NCBI RefSeq assembly: GCF_003352385.1
Contig: NZ_CP031243.1
Coordinates: 1,094,501 to 1,158,500 of the forward strand
Reading direction: 5' to 3'
DNA length: 64,000 bases
Origin: Haemophilus haemolyticus
Lineage (GTDB): Bacteria; Pseudomonadota; Gammaproteobacteria; Enterobacterales; Pasteurellaceae
In this document: piece after piece, positions 29,746 through 40,264 of the stretch
Layout: the number at the start of each line of letters is the position of its first letter
How positions within the stretch are numbered: the first letter of the stretch is position 1
Made by a program: the position numbers and the translations under genes
The notes under the pieces: generated by a model
Database searches by the model: none
The model's input: only the letters and a program-made list of their open reading frames with translations
Told to the model about the DNA's origin: nothing

Positions 29746-31008
29746 TTAATTAAACACCGCACGCAGTAAATAGAAGATAATAATTGCGAAGAATGCGCCG
29801 GCTGGTAAAGTGATTATCCAAGAACTAATGATGTTTCGGATAACCGTTAAATTGAGTGCCGCAATACCGCGAGCAAAACCGATACCTAAAATTGCCCCAA
29901 CAAGTGTTTGTGTTGTTGAGATTGGCAAACCTGTACCGGATGCAACTACAACGGTCATCGCGGTGGCAAATTGAGCGGCAAAGCCACGGCTTGGCGTTAA
30001 ATCGGTGATCCCAGATCCAACTGTCGCCATCACTTTTTGTCCCATAGTAATTAAGCCCACAGCAATACCTAATGCACCTAATGGTAAAATCCACCAAGTT
30101 AAAGTTCCGCCTAAAACAATTTTACCGCCTTGTTCTACGATTGATACAACCGCTGAAAGTGGGCCAATTGCATTGGCTACATCATTAGAACCATGAGCGA
30201 AAGCCATCGCACAGGCGGTTAATAACATTAAAATGCTGAAGACTTTTTCTACCGCGCCAAAAGTCCCTTTGCTTGCAGATTGAGTGAATGTTTTGCTTTT
30301 AAAATAGAAATGGAAAAACAGCATGCTTACAAGGCTAATGATAAGTGAAATGACCAAAGTTTCTTTATTGGAAAGATTTAAACCAACATGTTTTAAACCT
30401 TTTGTCATGGTTACGATACACAACACAAATACGGTTATCCCCATGTAATAAGGACCATATTTTTGTGCATTTTTTAGAGGATGTTCGGTATCAAAAATAA
30501 GTTTTTGCGTACTTGCAAAGATTGCATAGGCGAGAATACCTGCAATGACAGGTGTGATGAACCAGCTACCAACGATGCTGCCAATATTTGACCAATCTAC
30601 TGCGCCAGGGCCAATCGTAATGCATGCAAACCCAATAATTGCACCGATAATAGTGTGAGTACCTGAAACAGGCCAGCCCATTTTCGTTGCAATAAATAAC
30701 CAAGCACCAGAGGCAAATAAAGCAGAAAGCATACCTAGTGCTAAAATATCGGGCGTATCCACAAATCGCATTGGATCGATTACGCCACTTTTAATCGTTT
30801 CTGTTACTTCACCACCGGCTAGATATGCGCCAGCAGATTCGAAAATTAACGCGATAATAATTGCTTGTTTGGCTGTTACAGTACCAGATCCTACAGATGT
30901 ACCCATTGAGTTTGAAACATCATTGGCTCCAATACCGAAAGCCATAAAAAAGCCGAAGGCTGCTGTAATCCACACCAACCATGAACCATATTGACTAATA
31001 ACTTCCAT
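29746..31008 (-). CDS. pit: PiT-family inorganic phosphate permease
   Basis: Low-affinity phosphate (metal-phosphate) symporter with about 10-11 membrane helices in 420 residues. The duplicated PiT signature is present: FGIGANDVSNSMGTSVGSG near residues 24-42 and FAHGSNDVANAIGPLSAVV near 270-288. It is the second gene of a DUF47-pit operon. Paired DUF47 proteins (PitR-type) are thought to support or regulate transport. Confidence 0.93.
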   Translation of the reverse strand: MEVISQYGSWLVWITAAFGFFMAFGIGANDVSNSMGTSVGSGTVTAKQAIIIALIFESAGAYLAGGEVTETIKSGVIDPMRFVDTPDILALGMLSALFASGAWLFIATKMGWPVSGTHTIIGAIIGFACITIGPGAVDWSNIGSIVGSWFITPVIAGILAYAIFASTQKLIFDTEHPLKNAQKYGPYYMGITVFVLCIVTMTKGLKHVGLNLSNKETLVISLIISLVSMLFFHFYFKSKTFTQSASKGTFGAVEKVFSILMLLTACAMAFAHGSNDVANAIGPLSAVVSIVEQGGKIVLGGTLTWWILPLGALGIAVGLITMGQKVMATVGSGITDLTPSRGFAAQFATAMTVVVASGTGLPISTTQTLVGAILGIGFARGIAALNLTVIRNIISSWIITLPAGAFFAIIIFYLLRAVFN

Positions 31009-31032
31009 AGTTAATTTCCTATGTTTTGTTGA

Positions 31033-31713
31033 TTATGAACGCGCTAGCATTAATTCAATGCGTGAGCCAACACGTTGTGCTTGGTCAGCTAGCACGCCAA
31101 CCCATTCAATAATTTTATATAAGAACATCACATCAATTGGGTTATAACGGCTTTCTATGGTGTAAAGCATTTTACGTAATTTGATCTGCATTTGGTCGGT
31201 ATCATCTTCAATTGCATCGAGTTCTTGAATCATATCGTTAACTAATTTTAGTTCGCGGCCTTTAAAACCGGTTTCTAAAAGTTGATCCATTTCTTCGATT
31301 ACTCGATGAGCTTGATGAATGGCATCTAAACTACGTTTTACGTAATGTAAGAATTCTTCCTGCATTTCTTCAGGAATACCAAATTGACGACCAATCATAC
31401 GGCCTGCAATATCTTTAGCAAAATTTGCTAATTTATCTTGTTGCGTGACTAATTCTAAGAGATCAGTACGATCGATAGGTAAGAATAAACCACGTGGCAA
31501 TTTCAAACGAATCTCACGTTTCAAGCTATCCGCTTCACGTTCACGCTGAGAGATTTCTAAGCGTTTTTCTTCCGCTTTTTCCCAATCCTTTGAGAAGGTG
31601 GTTTCAAAAAAAGGAATTAAAAGATCGCAACATTCAGTGACTTTTTCCGAATGCTTTTGCAATGGTTTTAAAGGCGAATGGGCAAATAATCCGAGAATAT
31701 TATTCATTGCCAT
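31033..31713 (-). CDS. TIGR00153/DUF47 family protein
   Basis: A 226-residue, helical, PhoU-like protein. The start is MAMNNILGLFAHSPL with GGAG upstream; an in-frame extension to 31806 is rejected because it is poorly conserved in character and lacks a ribosome site. Motifs resembling PhoU metal sites occur (EREADSLKREIR near 70, ELDAIEDDTD near 166). It precedes the phosphate permease by 24 bases on the same strand, the usual DUF47-PiT pairing. Confidence 0.9.
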   Translation of the reverse strand: MAMNNILGLFAHSPLKPLQKHSEKVTECCDLLIPFFETTFSKDWEKAEEKRLEISQREREADSLKREIRLKLPRGLFLPIDRTDLLELVTQQDKLANFAKDIAGRMIGRQFGIPEEMQEEFLHYVKRSLDAIHQAHRVIEEMDQLLETGFKGRELKLVNDMIQELDAIEDDTDQMQIKLRKMLYTIESRYNPIDVMFLYKIIEWVGVLADQAQRVGSRIELMLARS

Positions 31714-31847
31714 AAGTGATTTACTCCATAAGGGGTTAAAAATTCGTGCGCATATTACCCGATTTTTATTAATAATTAAATGTATTTTAGGGGGCGATCC
31801 CTTCACTGAAAAGGAAAAGCCGAATTTTTCATCTTTTCAATGTATCA

Positions 31848-32060
31848 TTAATATTTCTTACAACGCGATGAGCCGTATTTACTACCGCCAGGCAAGCATT
31901 CACAGGCTTCACCATCGCGATCTCGATCCAAATGATAAGCATGGTGGTTTTCATAATAGCGTTGTGCTTCTTCTTGTGTATTAAAATCTGAACAACGAAC
32001 GCCAGCATTTATAGGCAATGTGATGCTTAGAAGCATAGAAAATAGAAACAATTTACTCAT
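31848..32060 (-). CDS. Small secreted Excalibur-domain protein
   Basis: A 70-residue protein with signal peptide MSKLFLFSMLLSITLPINA and a mature part of about 51 residues. HLDRDRDGEACE (residues 43-54) is the calcium-binding Excalibur loop D-x-D-x-D-G-x-x-C-E, with partner cysteines at 23, 55 and 67 likely to form disulfides. Excalibur domains are usually attached to surface nucleases or found alone; the role here is unknown. Monocistronic. Confidence 0.85.
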   Translation of the reverse strand: MSKLFLFSMLLSITLPINAGVRCSDFNTQEEAQRYYENHHAYHLDRDRDGEACECLPGGSKYGSSRCKKY

Positions 32061-32223
32061 AGAGATCCTTAATTAATTAGTTATTTAAAATTAAGTCAAA
32101 TTATAGCCCTTTATGTTTATTTTACGATGTTTAATTTAAAGGAATATAAATCTATAAAACGCTTGATTTATCTATTTTTATCTGTATATTTGAACAGTTT
32201 TGAGTTGAAGGGAGTATAATTTT

Positions 32224-33270
32224 ATGAGTAATGAAGTTGAAATTAAATTAGCGGTATCTGACCAGGCATTTAATGAATTAGAAGAACATTTAAAATACTT
32301 TACTTGTTTAGCGCATAAAAAACAGTTTCTGAGCAATACTTATTATGATTATCCTGATCATTTCCTTGCTAAACAAAAGATGGGATTACGTATTCGTCAA
32401 GAAGATCAAGAACTTACATTAACGCTTAAAACCAATGGCGAAGTTGTTGGTGGATTGCATAGTCGCCCAGAATATAATTTACCATTAACCGAAAAAGAAA
32501 CGCCAACCAATGCCCAATTAAGAGAACTTTATCCTTTTGAACAATTACCTAGTTCTACACTACAACCTATTTTCTCCACAGATTTTAACCGCACTTTTTG
32601 GTTAGTTGAATTTCAACAATCCAAAATTGAAGTGGCGTTCGATCAAGGCAAAATTATTGCAGGCGAATTTGAGCAACCTATTTGTGAAATTGAGTTTGAA
32701 TTGAAATCTGGCAATGTGCAGGATCTTTTTGATTTTGTGGAAACTTTGCCTTTCGAAAGAGATATTTATTTTAGTAGCGCAAGTAAAGCGAAGCGTGGTT
32801 ATTTGCTGGGTTCAAAACAATTTTTAACAGATTGGTTAAATAAATGGCGTGATTTCTTAAAAGAAGAACGAGAAGAAAGTGCGGTAGATTTTTGTGCAAA
32901 ATTTAATTCTGTGTTGAAAATGGAACAGAAACTTTTGGAAGAAACCTTATCATTTTCTTCCGCACTTTTTAGCCAAGATTTTATGAAAACAGTGGAGCGA
33001 GTAGGGGCATTTTTTAATCTTTATCATTATTATGATGAAAATGGAAAAATCCTAGAAACAGTGGCAACAGAGAAACAAAAAGAAACGCTCTTACCTGCTT
33101 TGTTAGAAAGCAATCAGAAAATTTTTTCTGAAATTCGTGATTTGATTCGTTTTCATAGTGAAACGAAAGACAATGAAAAAACTATTGAAAAATTGACCGC
33201 ACTTTTGAAAAGTCGAGTTTATTTTGAGCGAATGATCAAATTAATGGAATTATCTTATGACCTAGGGTAG
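32224..33270 (+). CDS. CYTH-domain inorganic triphosphatase, YgiF-like
   Basis: Likely hydrolyses tripolyphosphate. The N-terminal E-x-E-x-K signature (NEVEIKL, residues 3-9) opens a CYTH tunnel domain of about 200 residues containing RIRQEDQELTLTLKT and EFELKSG; the C-terminal 140 residues are helical, possibly a degenerate CHAD domain. The 348-residue length is shorter than E. coli YgiF (433). The stop codon lies inside the first hairpin of a four-hairpin cluster. An uptake signal is embedded near 32588. Confidence 0.9.
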   Translation: MSNEVEIKLAVSDQAFNELEEHLKYFTCLAHKKQFLSNTYYDYPDHFLAKQKMGLRIRQEDQELTLTLKTNGEVVGGLHSRPEYNLPLTEKETPTNAQLRELYPFEQLPSSTLQPIFSTDFNRTFWLVEFQQSKIEVAFDQGKIIAGEFEQPICEIEFELKSGNVQDLFDFVETLPFERDIYFSSASKAKRGYLLGSKQFLTDWLNKWRDFLKEEREESAVDFCAKFNSVLKMEQKLLEETLSFSSALFSQDFMKTVERVGAFFNLYHYYDENGKILETVATEKQKETLLPALLESNQKIFSEIRDLIRFHSETKDNEKTIEKLTALLKSRVYFERMIKLMELSYDLG

Positions 33271-33375
33271 GTATACCCTAGGCTAATTTCAGTGCTACTC
33301 CGTTGGAGTAGTTTGATGTTCCCCAAAGGGGGAACCATTATAAGCATAATTAACCGTGGGTATACTTACCCACGG
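33261..33375. repeat. Cluster of four perfect hairpins before radA
   Basis: Four stems: CCTAGGGTA/TACCCTAGG (33261-33282), CTACTCC/GGAGTAG (33295-33311), GTTCCCC/GGGGAAC (33318-33335), and CCGTGGGTA/TACCCACGG (33354-33375). The first includes the stop codon of the preceding gene and the last ends 17 bases before radA. None has a T run. The style resembles the cluster at 20859-20932. Possibly an RNA-processing or protein-binding region in a polycistronic transcript. Confidence 0.65.
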
Positions 33376-33392
33376 GGAATACGGAGAATAAA

Positions 33393-34769
33393 ATGGCTAA
33401 AGCCCCAAAAACAGCTTATGTATGTAACGATTGTGGTGCAGAATTTTCTCGTTGGCAAGGGCAATGCTCGGCTTGTAAAGCGTGGAATACAATCACGGAA
33501 GTGCGGTTAATTTCTACAGCAAAATCAAAAAATGATCGTTTTAGTGGCTACGCGGGTGAAACTCAGGCAAAAATTCAAACGCTCTCTGAAATTAGTTTGC
33601 AAGAAACACCTCGTTTTTCCAGTGGCTTTAATGAATTAGATCGGGTTCTGGGTGGCGGGATTGTACCGGGAAGTGCGATTTTAATTGGTGGACATCCTGG
33701 TGCTGGGAAAAGCACCTTGTTATTACAAGTCATGTGTGGTTTAGCGAAAAATATGACCGCACTTTATGTAACGGGAGAGGAATCGTTACAACAGGTTGCG
33801 ATGCGTGCAAGTCGATTGGGATTGCCAAACGATCAATTAAAAATGTTGTCAGAAACCTCTGTGGAACAGATTTGTAATTTGGCGGATCAGTTAAAACCGC
33901 AAATTATAGTGGTAGACTCGATCCAAGTGATGCATTTGGCAGATATTCAATCATCGCCAGGAAGTGTAGCACAAGTGCGAGAATGCGCTTCTTTCCTCAC
34001 TCGTTATGCGAAAACCCGCCAAGTCGCCATTATTATGGTGGGGCATGTAACAAAAGACGGTACCCTTGCGGGGCCGAAAGTGTTAGAGCACGCTATTGAC
34101 TGTTCACTACTATTAGAAGGTGAAGCCGATTCTCGCTATCGTACTTTGCGTAGCCATAAAAACCGTTTTGGTGCGGTGAATGAATTAGGCGTATTTGGTA
34201 TGACCGAGCAAGGCTTGCGAGAAGTAAAAAATCCATCGGCGATCTTTTTAAGTCGTGGTGATGAGATTACATCAGGTAGTTCCGTTATGGTACTTTGGGA
34301 AGGAACTCGTCCTCTTTTAGTGGAAATTCAAGCCTTGGTGGATCATTCAATGTTAGCGAATCCTCGTCGTGTTGCGGTGGGCTTAGAGCAAAATCGCTTA
34401 GCTCTATTACTGGCGGTGTTACATCGACATGGTGGCTTACAAATGGCTGATCAAGATGTTTTTGTAAATGTCGTGGGTGGTGTAAAAGTCAGTGAAACAA
34501 GTGCGGATTTGGCTTTGTTGCTTGCATTAATTTCTAGTTTCCGTAATCGCCCTTTGCCACAAGATTTAGTGATCTTTGGTGAAGTTGGATTAGCGGGAGA
34601 AATTCGCCCTGTGCCAAGTGGGCAAGAGCGTATTAGTGAAGCGGCAAAGCATGGTTTTAAACGCGCGATTGTTCCTTTTGGCAACAAACCGAAAAGTGCG
34701 GTCGAAAATATGCAAGTTTTTACGGTGAAGAAACTTTCCGATGCGCTAGCTGTATTGGATAATTTCTAA
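33393..34769 (+). CDS. radA: DNA repair and branch-migration protein RadA
   Basis: A RecA-like helicase that drives branch migration in recombination, and in naturally competent bacteria helps integrate transforming DNA. 458 residues. Order of domains: a four-cysteine zinc finger (CNDCGAEFSRWQGQCSAC, residues 9-26), Walker A GGHPGAGKST (about 98-107), the RadA-specific KNRFG (about 258-262), and a Lon-like C-terminal domain. GGAGAATAAA precedes the ATG. It follows the hairpin cluster. Confidence 0.97.
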   Translation: MAKAPKTAYVCNDCGAEFSRWQGQCSACKAWNTITEVRLISTAKSKNDRFSGYAGETQAKIQTLSEISLQETPRFSSGFNELDRVLGGGIVPGSAILIGGHPGAGKSTLLLQVMCGLAKNMTALYVTGEESLQQVAMRASRLGLPNDQLKMLSETSVEQICNLADQLKPQIIVVDSIQVMHLADIQSSPGSVAQVRECASFLTRYAKTRQVAIIMVGHVTKDGTLAGPKVLEHAIDCSLLLEGEADSRYRTLRSHKNRFGAVNELGVFGMTEQGLREVKNPSAIFLSRGDEITSGSSVMVLWEGTRPLLVEIQALVDHSMLANPRRVAVGLEQNRLALLLAVLHRHGGLQMADQDVFVNVVGGVKVSETSADLALLLALISSFRNRPLPQDLVIFGEVGLAGEIRPVPSGQERISEAAKHGFKRAIVPFGNKPKSAVENMQVFTVKKLSDALAVLDNF

Positions 34770-34891
34770 ATAATCTAATTAGAGATAATTAATAGTCTCA
34801 ATGGAAATGAATTATCTAATTCCGTTGTACTGAAAACCTTAGTAAAATTTGTTAAAATAAACATACTTTTTATTCAAAGAAAAATAAGAAA

Positions 34892-35371
34892 ATGGAAAAG
34901 AAACTGAATAAAGCGCTGGATGCGATTGATATAAAAATTCTTAATGAATTACAACGCAATGGTAAAATTTCTAATATTGATTTGTCGAAAAAAGTAGGGC
35001 TTTCGCCTACGCCTTGTTTAGAACGTGTGAAACGTTTAGAAAAACAAGGCGTAATTATGGGATATCGTGCGTTGTTGAATCCTGAATTATTGGAAGCACC
35101 TTTGCTTGTGATTGTGGAAATTACGTTAATTCGTGGAAAACCTGACGTATTTGAGGAATTTAATGCTGCAATTCAAGAGTTGGAAGAAATTCAAGAATGC
35201 CATTTAGTATCGGGCGATTTTGACTATTTATTAAAAACTCGTGTTGCTGACATGGCTGAATACCGAAAATTGCTGGGGACGACATTATTGCGTTTACCTG
35301 GTGTAAATGACACTCGCACTTATGTTGTGATGGAAGAAGTAAAACAAACCAATTTCCTTGTATTGAAATAA
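34892..35371 (+). CDS. lrp: Leucine-responsive regulatory protein
   Basis: A 159-residue feast/famine transcription factor. The N-terminal helix-turn-helix ([20 protein letters not shown], then [20 protein letters not shown], residues 9-53) and C-terminal RAM effector domain (about 70-150, with [11 protein letters not shown]) match Lrp. In E. coli Lrp activates ilvIH, whose homologues lie at 45-47 kb here, and lrp likewise precedes ftsK and lolA. The next gene begins one base after the stop codon, though with its own start. Confidence 0.95.
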   Translation: MEKKLNKALDAIDIKILNELQRNGKISNIDLSKKVGLSPTPCLERVKRLEKQGVIMGYRALLNPELLEAPLLVIVEITLIRGKPDVFEEFNAAIQELEEIQECHLVSGDFDYLLKTRVADMAEYRKLLGTTLLRLPGVNDTRTYVVMEEVKQTNFLVLK

Positions 35372-35372
35372 T

Positions 35373-38144
35373 ATGATTAAACAAATAACAGAACGATTTA
35401 CGCCAAGACAGTATTTAGCTGAACTTTTGCTTGGATTAACCGCACTTTTCGGGCTTTATTTAATTATTGCTTGGTCAAGTTATACTCCGCTTGATAATTC
35501 TTGGGCAACGGCTGGTGCGCATGGTGAAACAATTAATAAAGTCGGCGCATTTGGTGCGTGGATTATCGATCTTTCTTTTGTTTTCTTAGGTTATGTTGCC
35601 CACGTAATTCCTTTTACGGCTTTTTTTGTACCTGTCTATTTATTGAAAACAAAAGCAGTTAAAAATCTTTCCTGTACTCGAATTATTTTACGTAGTTTTG
35701 GCTTTACCATGTTGATTATTGGGCTTTGTGTGATGAGTATGTTGCTTTTGTCAAGCAATGCCTTTTATTTAAGTGGTGGTGTATTGGGCGGTTCACTTGT
35801 TGTAAATTGGCTTTATCCAGCATTAGGTAAATTCGGAGCGGTTTTAATCGGTTTTGTATTTGCTTTAATCGGTTTTATTTTCTGCTCTGGTGCCTCATTA
35901 ATTCGACTGATTGTGGCCTTTTATCATTGGTTGACAATGAAAAATGAGCAGGAAGAACGTGTTGAGCAAGAAAAATCAACGGAAGAATTAGAGCAAATCG
36001 TGATTGTAAAATCAGATAGTTCAGCAACAGAAAATCTAGATCAAAATAATCTTAATGTGGAACAAAATAGTGAGATTGAAACTCAAAAATCATCTTTAGA
36101 GGATGAAGACAACTCTGTTGATCATCCTTCGCATTTAATTAATATTCATGGTTTAAATCCAGAGGTCACGATTAAATCAGAATATGAAGTTTCTCCCGAA
36201 GAGAGTGTAAAACCTCAGTTTTCTCTTGAGTTTGAATCTGAAGCATTACCTAGCGTGAATTTATCGAGCGACGCGCATGGGCAAACAGTAAGTAAAAATG
36301 ATTTTGTTCCAGTTTGGAATAAGTCGGTTAAACCTACTGTTCAAGATGATGAATCAATTCATGAAAGCGCGGATGATTTTACTAAAGTTTCTTTGCTTAC
36401 AAATGATGAAATGCCAACAGTTTCATTAAAACCGACTCATGAATCCTTGAATACTGAAATGGCGGATAATAATTTTAATGTTCAGGCTGATGAAAAAGTA
36501 CGCTTGGGTGATGATGAATTAAAATTTAATGTATCCTTACAGGATGATATAAGGGATGTTCAATTAGACAAAAATCAAGAGGAATCACCTAATTATAAAG
36601 GTTATAGCGGTAGCTTGATTCATCCTGCATTCCAACAGCAAACAACTAAACGTGAAAAGCCTAGTACGCCGTTGCCAAGTTTAGATTTATTATCAAAACA
36701 TCCTGCAGTGGAACAAAATATTACGCAAGAAGAAGTTTTTGAAACATCCCAACGTATTGAACAACAATTACGTAATTTTAATGTGAAAGCGACTGTAAAA
36801 GATGTGCTTGTTGGCCCTGTTGTTACTCGCTATGAATTAGAATTACAACCTGGGGTGAAAGCGTCAAAAGTAACGAGTATTGATACCGATTTGGCGCGTG
36901 CATTAATGTTCCGCTCAATTCGTGTGGCAGAGGCTATTCCTGGCAAGCCTTATATTGGTATTGAAACACCTAATCTTCATCGTCAAATGGTGCCATTACG
37001 TGATGTGTTAGATAGCAGCGAATTCCGTGATACTCATGCCACTTTGCCAATGGCTTTAGGTAAAGATATTAGCGGAAAGGCAGTGATTGTTGATTTAGCG
37101 AAAATGCCACATTTGTTGGTTGCAGGATCAACGGGATCAGGTAAGTCTGTTGGCGTGAATACGATGATCTTAAGTTTACTTTATAGTGTTCAACCAGAAG
37201 ATGTGAAATTCATCATGATCGATCCTAAAGTCGTTGAACTTTCAGTTTATAATGATATTCCGCACTTGCTAACGCCTGTTGTAACAGATATGAAAAAAGC
37301 CGCTAATGCGTTGCGTTGGTGTGTAGATGAAATGGAACGTCGTTATCAGTTGCTTTCAGCTTTACGCGTACGAAACATTGAAGGCTTTAACGAAAAAATC
37401 GATGAATACGAAGCAATGGGAATGCCTGTGCCAAATCCAATTTGGCGACCGGGCGATACGATGGATGCAATGCCACCCGCATTGAAGAAATTGAGTTATA
37501 TTGTGGTTATTGTCGATGAGTTTGCTGATTTAATGATGGTGGCTGGTAAGCAAATCGAAGAACTTATTGCGCGATTGGCACAAAAAGCGCGAGCCATCGG
37601 TATTCATTTAATTTTAGCCACACAACGCCCTTCTGTGGATGTGATTACTGGTTTAATTAAAGCAAATATTCCAAGTCGCATCGCCTTTACGGTGGCAAGT
37701 AAAATTGACTCACGAACTATTCTCGATCAAGGTGGGGCAGAGGCTCTTTTAGGTCGTGGTGATATGCTTTATTCGGGGCAAGGTTCATCGGATTTGATGC
37801 GTGTTCATGGTGCCTTTATGAGTGATGATGAAGTTATTCGTATTGCGGATGATTGGCGAGCACGTGGTAAACCTGATTATATTGATGGCATTTTAGAAAG
37901 CGCAGATGATGAGGAAAGTTCGGAAAAAGGAATATCAAGCAGTGGAGAACTAGATCCACTCTTTGATGAAGTAATGGATTTTGTTATTAATACTGGTACA
38001 ACCTCAGTATCTTCTATTCAACGTAAATTCAGCGTGGGTTTCAACCGAGCCGCTCGTATTATGGATCAAATGGAAGAACAAGGGATTGTCAGCCCAATGC
38101 AAAATGGTAAGCGTGAGATTTTATCGCATCGTCCAGAATACTAA
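35373..38144 (+). CDS. ftsK: DNA translocase FtsK
   Basis: Septal DNA pump that clears and aligns chromosome termini for XerCD dimer resolution. 923 residues, shorter than E. coli FtsK (1,329) because the linker is short. Four membrane helices fill about residues 15-190; an acidic linker (Glu/Asp-rich, with a high charge) spans about 195-435; the RecA-like motor carries Walker [14 protein letters not shown] near 585 and Walker [11 protein letters not shown] near 710; the gamma winged helix ([20 protein letters not shown]) is near 875-895. Confidence 0.97.
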   Translation: MIKQITERFTPRQYLAELLLGLTALFGLYLIIAWSSYTPLDNSWATAGAHGETINKVGAFGAWIIDLSFVFLGYVAHVIPFTAFFVPVYLLKTKAVKNLSCTRIILRSFGFTMLIIGLCVMSMLLLSSNAFYLSGGVLGGSLVVNWLYPALGKFGAVLIGFVFALIGFIFCSGASLIRLIVAFYHWLTMKNEQEERVEQEKSTEELEQIVIVKSDSSATENLDQNNLNVEQNSEIETQKSSLEDEDNSVDHPSHLINIHGLNPEVTIKSEYEVSPEESVKPQFSLEFESEALPSVNLSSDAHGQTVSKNDFVPVWNKSVKPTVQDDESIHESADDFTKVSLLTNDEMPTVSLKPTHESLNTEMADNNFNVQADEKVRLGDDELKFNVSLQDDIRDVQLDKNQEESPNYKGYSGSLIHPAFQQQTTKREKPSTPLPSLDLLSKHPAVEQNITQEEVFETSQRIEQQLRNFNVKATVKDVLVGPVVTRYELELQPGVKASKVTSIDTDLARALMFRSIRVAEAIPGKPYIGIETPNLHRQMVPLRDVLDSSEFRDTHATLPMALGKDISGKAVIVDLAKMPHLLVAGSTGSGKSVGVNTMILSLLYSVQPEDVKFIMIDPKVVELSVYNDIPHLLTPVVTDMKKAANALRWCVDEMERRYQLLSALRVRNIEGFNEKIDEYEAMGMPVPNPIWRPGDTMDAMPPALKKLSYIVVIVDEFADLMMVAGKQIEELIARLAQKARAIGIHLILATQRPSVDVITGLIKANIPSRIAFTVASKIDSRTILDQGGAEALLGRGDMLYSGQGSSDLMRVHGAFMSDDEVIRIADDWRARGKPDYIDGILESADDEESSEKGISSSGELDPLFDEVMDFVINTGTTSVSSIQRKFSVGFNRAARIMDQMEEQGIVSPMQNGKREILSHRPEY

Positions 38145-38161
38145 TTTAAAAGGAAAGTAAA

Positions 38162-38779
38162 ATGAAAAAAACAACGTTAAAATTTGCCGCACTTACCTTA
38201 CTTGGTTTGAGTAATTTGGCATTGGCTGATGCGGCAAGTGAACTGCAAATGCGTTTAGCCAAAGTCGATGTGTTAAGCGCTGAATTTGTGCAAACAGTGA
38301 CTTCTGGAAGTGGCAAAAATATTCAACAAGGAAGTGGAAAACTTCAAATTAAACGCCCAAATTTATTCCGTATGGATACTAAAACCCCTCAAGAAACCCA
38401 GATTATTTCTGATGGTAAAACCTTATGGTTCTACGATCCATTTGTGCAACAAGTAACAGCACAATGGGTGAAAGATGCGGTAAATAACACCCCTTTTGTC
38501 TTGCTTACAAGTAATGATAAAAGCCATTGGGATCAATATTCGGTTATGCAACAAGTGGATACTTTCGTATTGAAACCTAAATCTTCAAAAAGTAATATCA
38601 AGCAATTTGATATTCGCGTTGATGTTAATGGAATATTGAGAAATTTCAGTACTACAGAGAAAGATGGGCAAACCAATCTTTATGTTTTACGTAACATTAC
38701 TAATCAAACGTTGTCTGATAGCTTGTTCCAATTCAAGCCAGAAAAAGGCGTTGAATTGGATGACCAACGTAAAAAATAA
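38162..38779 (+). CDS. lolA: Periplasmic lipoprotein carrier LolA
   Basis: Carries lipoproteins from LolCDE to LolB across the periplasm. 205 residues with signal peptide [22 protein letters not shown] and the LolA fold; [13 protein letters not shown] and [15 protein letters not shown] are family segments. It starts 17 bases after ftsK behind AAAGGAAAG, part of the ftsK-lolA-rarA run. LolB lies at 27.1 kb. Confidence 0.95.
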   Translation: MKKTTLKFAALTLLGLSNLALADAASELQMRLAKVDVLSAEFVQTVTSGSGKNIQQGSGKLQIKRPNLFRMDTKTPQETQIISDGKTLWFYDPFVQQVTAQWVKDAVNNTPFVLLTSNDKSHWDQYSVMQQVDTFVLKPKSSKSNIKQFDIRVDVNGILRNFSTTEKDGQTNLYVLRNITNQTLSDSLFQFKPEKGVELDDQRKK

Positions 38780-38797
38780 TGAATTATTATTTTAAAT

Positions 38798-38819
38798 AAG
38801 GGCGTAGAAATACGCCCTT
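38798..38819 (+). terminator. Hairpin between lolA and rarA
   Basis: AAGGGCGTA and TACGCCCTT form a 9-bp stem with a GAAA tetraloop. No long T run follows, so it may only attenuate or protect the upstream mRNA before rarA. Confidence 0.5.
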
Positions 38820-38838
38820 CAATTTTGTGAGAAATAAA

Positions 38839-40179
38839 ATGTCTAACCTCAATTTTGATTTTGCCGAAAATGATTTTCGTCCACTGGCAGCCAAGATGCG
38901 TCCAACGAGTCTAGAGCGGTATTTTGGGCAAACTCATCTTATTGGTGAAGGTAAGCCGCTGCGTAAAGCTATTCAAGCTGGGCATATTCATTCTATAATT
39001 TTCTGGGGGCCACCAGGTACAGGAAAAACAACGCTTGCAGAAATTATTGCCCAACGCATTAATGCAGAAGTTGAGCGAATTTCTGCGGTGACGAGTGGCA
39101 TCAAAGAAATTCGTGAAGCGATTGATCGTGCAAAACAAAATCGTCTTGCAGATCGTAAAACTATCTTGTTTGTGGATGAAGTGCATCGTTTTAATAAAAG
39201 CCAGCAAGATGCATTTTTACCGCACATTGAAGACGGGACCGTTATTTTCATTGGAGCGACAACAGAAAATCCATCTTTTGAGCTAAATAATGCGTTGCTT
39301 TCTCGTGCCCGAGTGTATGTGCTGAAATCACTCACAACGGCTGAAATTGAACAAGTTTTGCAGCAAGCTGTAGAAGATCCTGAACGTGGATTGGGTAAAG
39401 AGCGGTTAATTTTAGAAGAGAATTTACTGCAAGTACTTGCCGAATATGTCAATGGAGATGCGCGATTAGCCTTGAATTGCCTCGAATTAATGGTGGATAT
39501 GGCGGATGAAACGGAAAATGGAAAGAAAATTGACCGCACTTTATTAAAAGAAGTCTTAGGCGAACGTCAAGCGAGATTTGATAAACAAGGTGATCGTTTC
39601 TACGATTTAATTTCTGCGCTACATAAATCTGTTCGCGGTTCTGCTCCAGATGCTGCATTGTATTGGTATGCACGAATTTTGACAGCGGGTGGTGACCCTT
39701 TATATGTTGCGCGCCGATTACTTGCTATTGCTTCAGAAGATGTGGGAAATGCAGATCCTCGCGCTATGCAAGTCGCATTGGCTGCATGGGATTGCTTTAC
39801 TCGCGTGGGCGCTTATGAAGGGGAGCGAGCCATTGCCCAAGCTATTATCTACCTTGCAGTAGCGCCAAAAAGTAATGCGGTTTATACCGCATTTAACACC
39901 GCAAAACAGCAAGCTAAAGATTTGCCAGATTATGATGTTCCACCACATTTACGCAATGCGCCGAGTAATTTAATGAAAGAGCTTGGCTATGGTGCTGAAT
40001 ATCGTTATGCTCATGATGAACCTAACGCTTATGCGGCAGGTGAAAATTATTTCCCGCCTGAATTAAAAGACACTCAATATTATTTTCCGACAAATAGAGG
40101 TATGGAAATTCAGATTAAGGAAAAACTAGAACGATTACGTGAGCAAGATAAAAGTGCGGTGAAAAAACGGTATAAATAA
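38839..40179 (+). CDS. rarA: Replication-associated recombination protein A
   Basis: AAA+ ATPase (MgsA/WRNIP1 family) acting at stalled forks. The start [13 protein letters not shown] gives 446 residues; an in-frame GTG at 38827 is also possible but lies inside the leader. Walker [10 protein letters not shown] (about residues 56-64), Walker [13 protein letters not shown] (about 109-120), sensor [10 protein letters not shown], and C-terminal [20 protein letters not shown] are diagnostic. It follows lolA, as in E. coli (lolA-rarA-serS). Confidence 0.96.
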   Translation: MSNLNFDFAENDFRPLAAKMRPTSLERYFGQTHLIGEGKPLRKAIQAGHIHSIIFWGPPGTGKTTLAEIIAQRINAEVERISAVTSGIKEIREAIDRAKQNRLADRKTILFVDEVHRFNKSQQDAFLPHIEDGTVIFIGATTENPSFELNNALLSRARVYVLKSLTTAEIEQVLQQAVEDPERGLGKERLILEENLLQVLAEYVNGDARLALNCLELMVDMADETENGKKIDRTLLKEVLGERQARFDKQGDRFYDLISALHKSVRGSAPDAALYWYARILTAGGDPLYVARRLLAIASEDVGNADPRAMQVALAAWDCFTRVGAYEGERAIAQAIIYLAVAPKSNAVYTAFNTAKQQAKDLPDYDVPPHLRNAPSNLMKELGYGAEYRYAHDEPNAYAAGENYFPPELKDTQYYFPTNRGMEIQIKEKLERLREQDKSAVKKRYK

Positions 40180-40208
40180 TCTCAATTTGGGATTTTTTAA
40201 GAATGGAA

Positions 40209-40260
40209 TGAAAAGTGCGGTTAATTTTGAAAACTTTTTTGAAATTTACCGCACTTTTTT
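40209..40260. terminator. Uptake-signal dyad between rarA and aroA
   Basis: GAAAAGTGCGGTTAA and TTACCGCACTTTTTT form an imperfect inverted repeat between convergent genes, with a terminal T run suited to rarA. Confidence 0.7.
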
Positions 40261-40264
40261 TAAT

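Noticed and set aside
33292..33510. 72-residue ORF overlapping the start of radA
   Set aside because: It runs through the hairpin cluster and then reads radA in the wrong frame.
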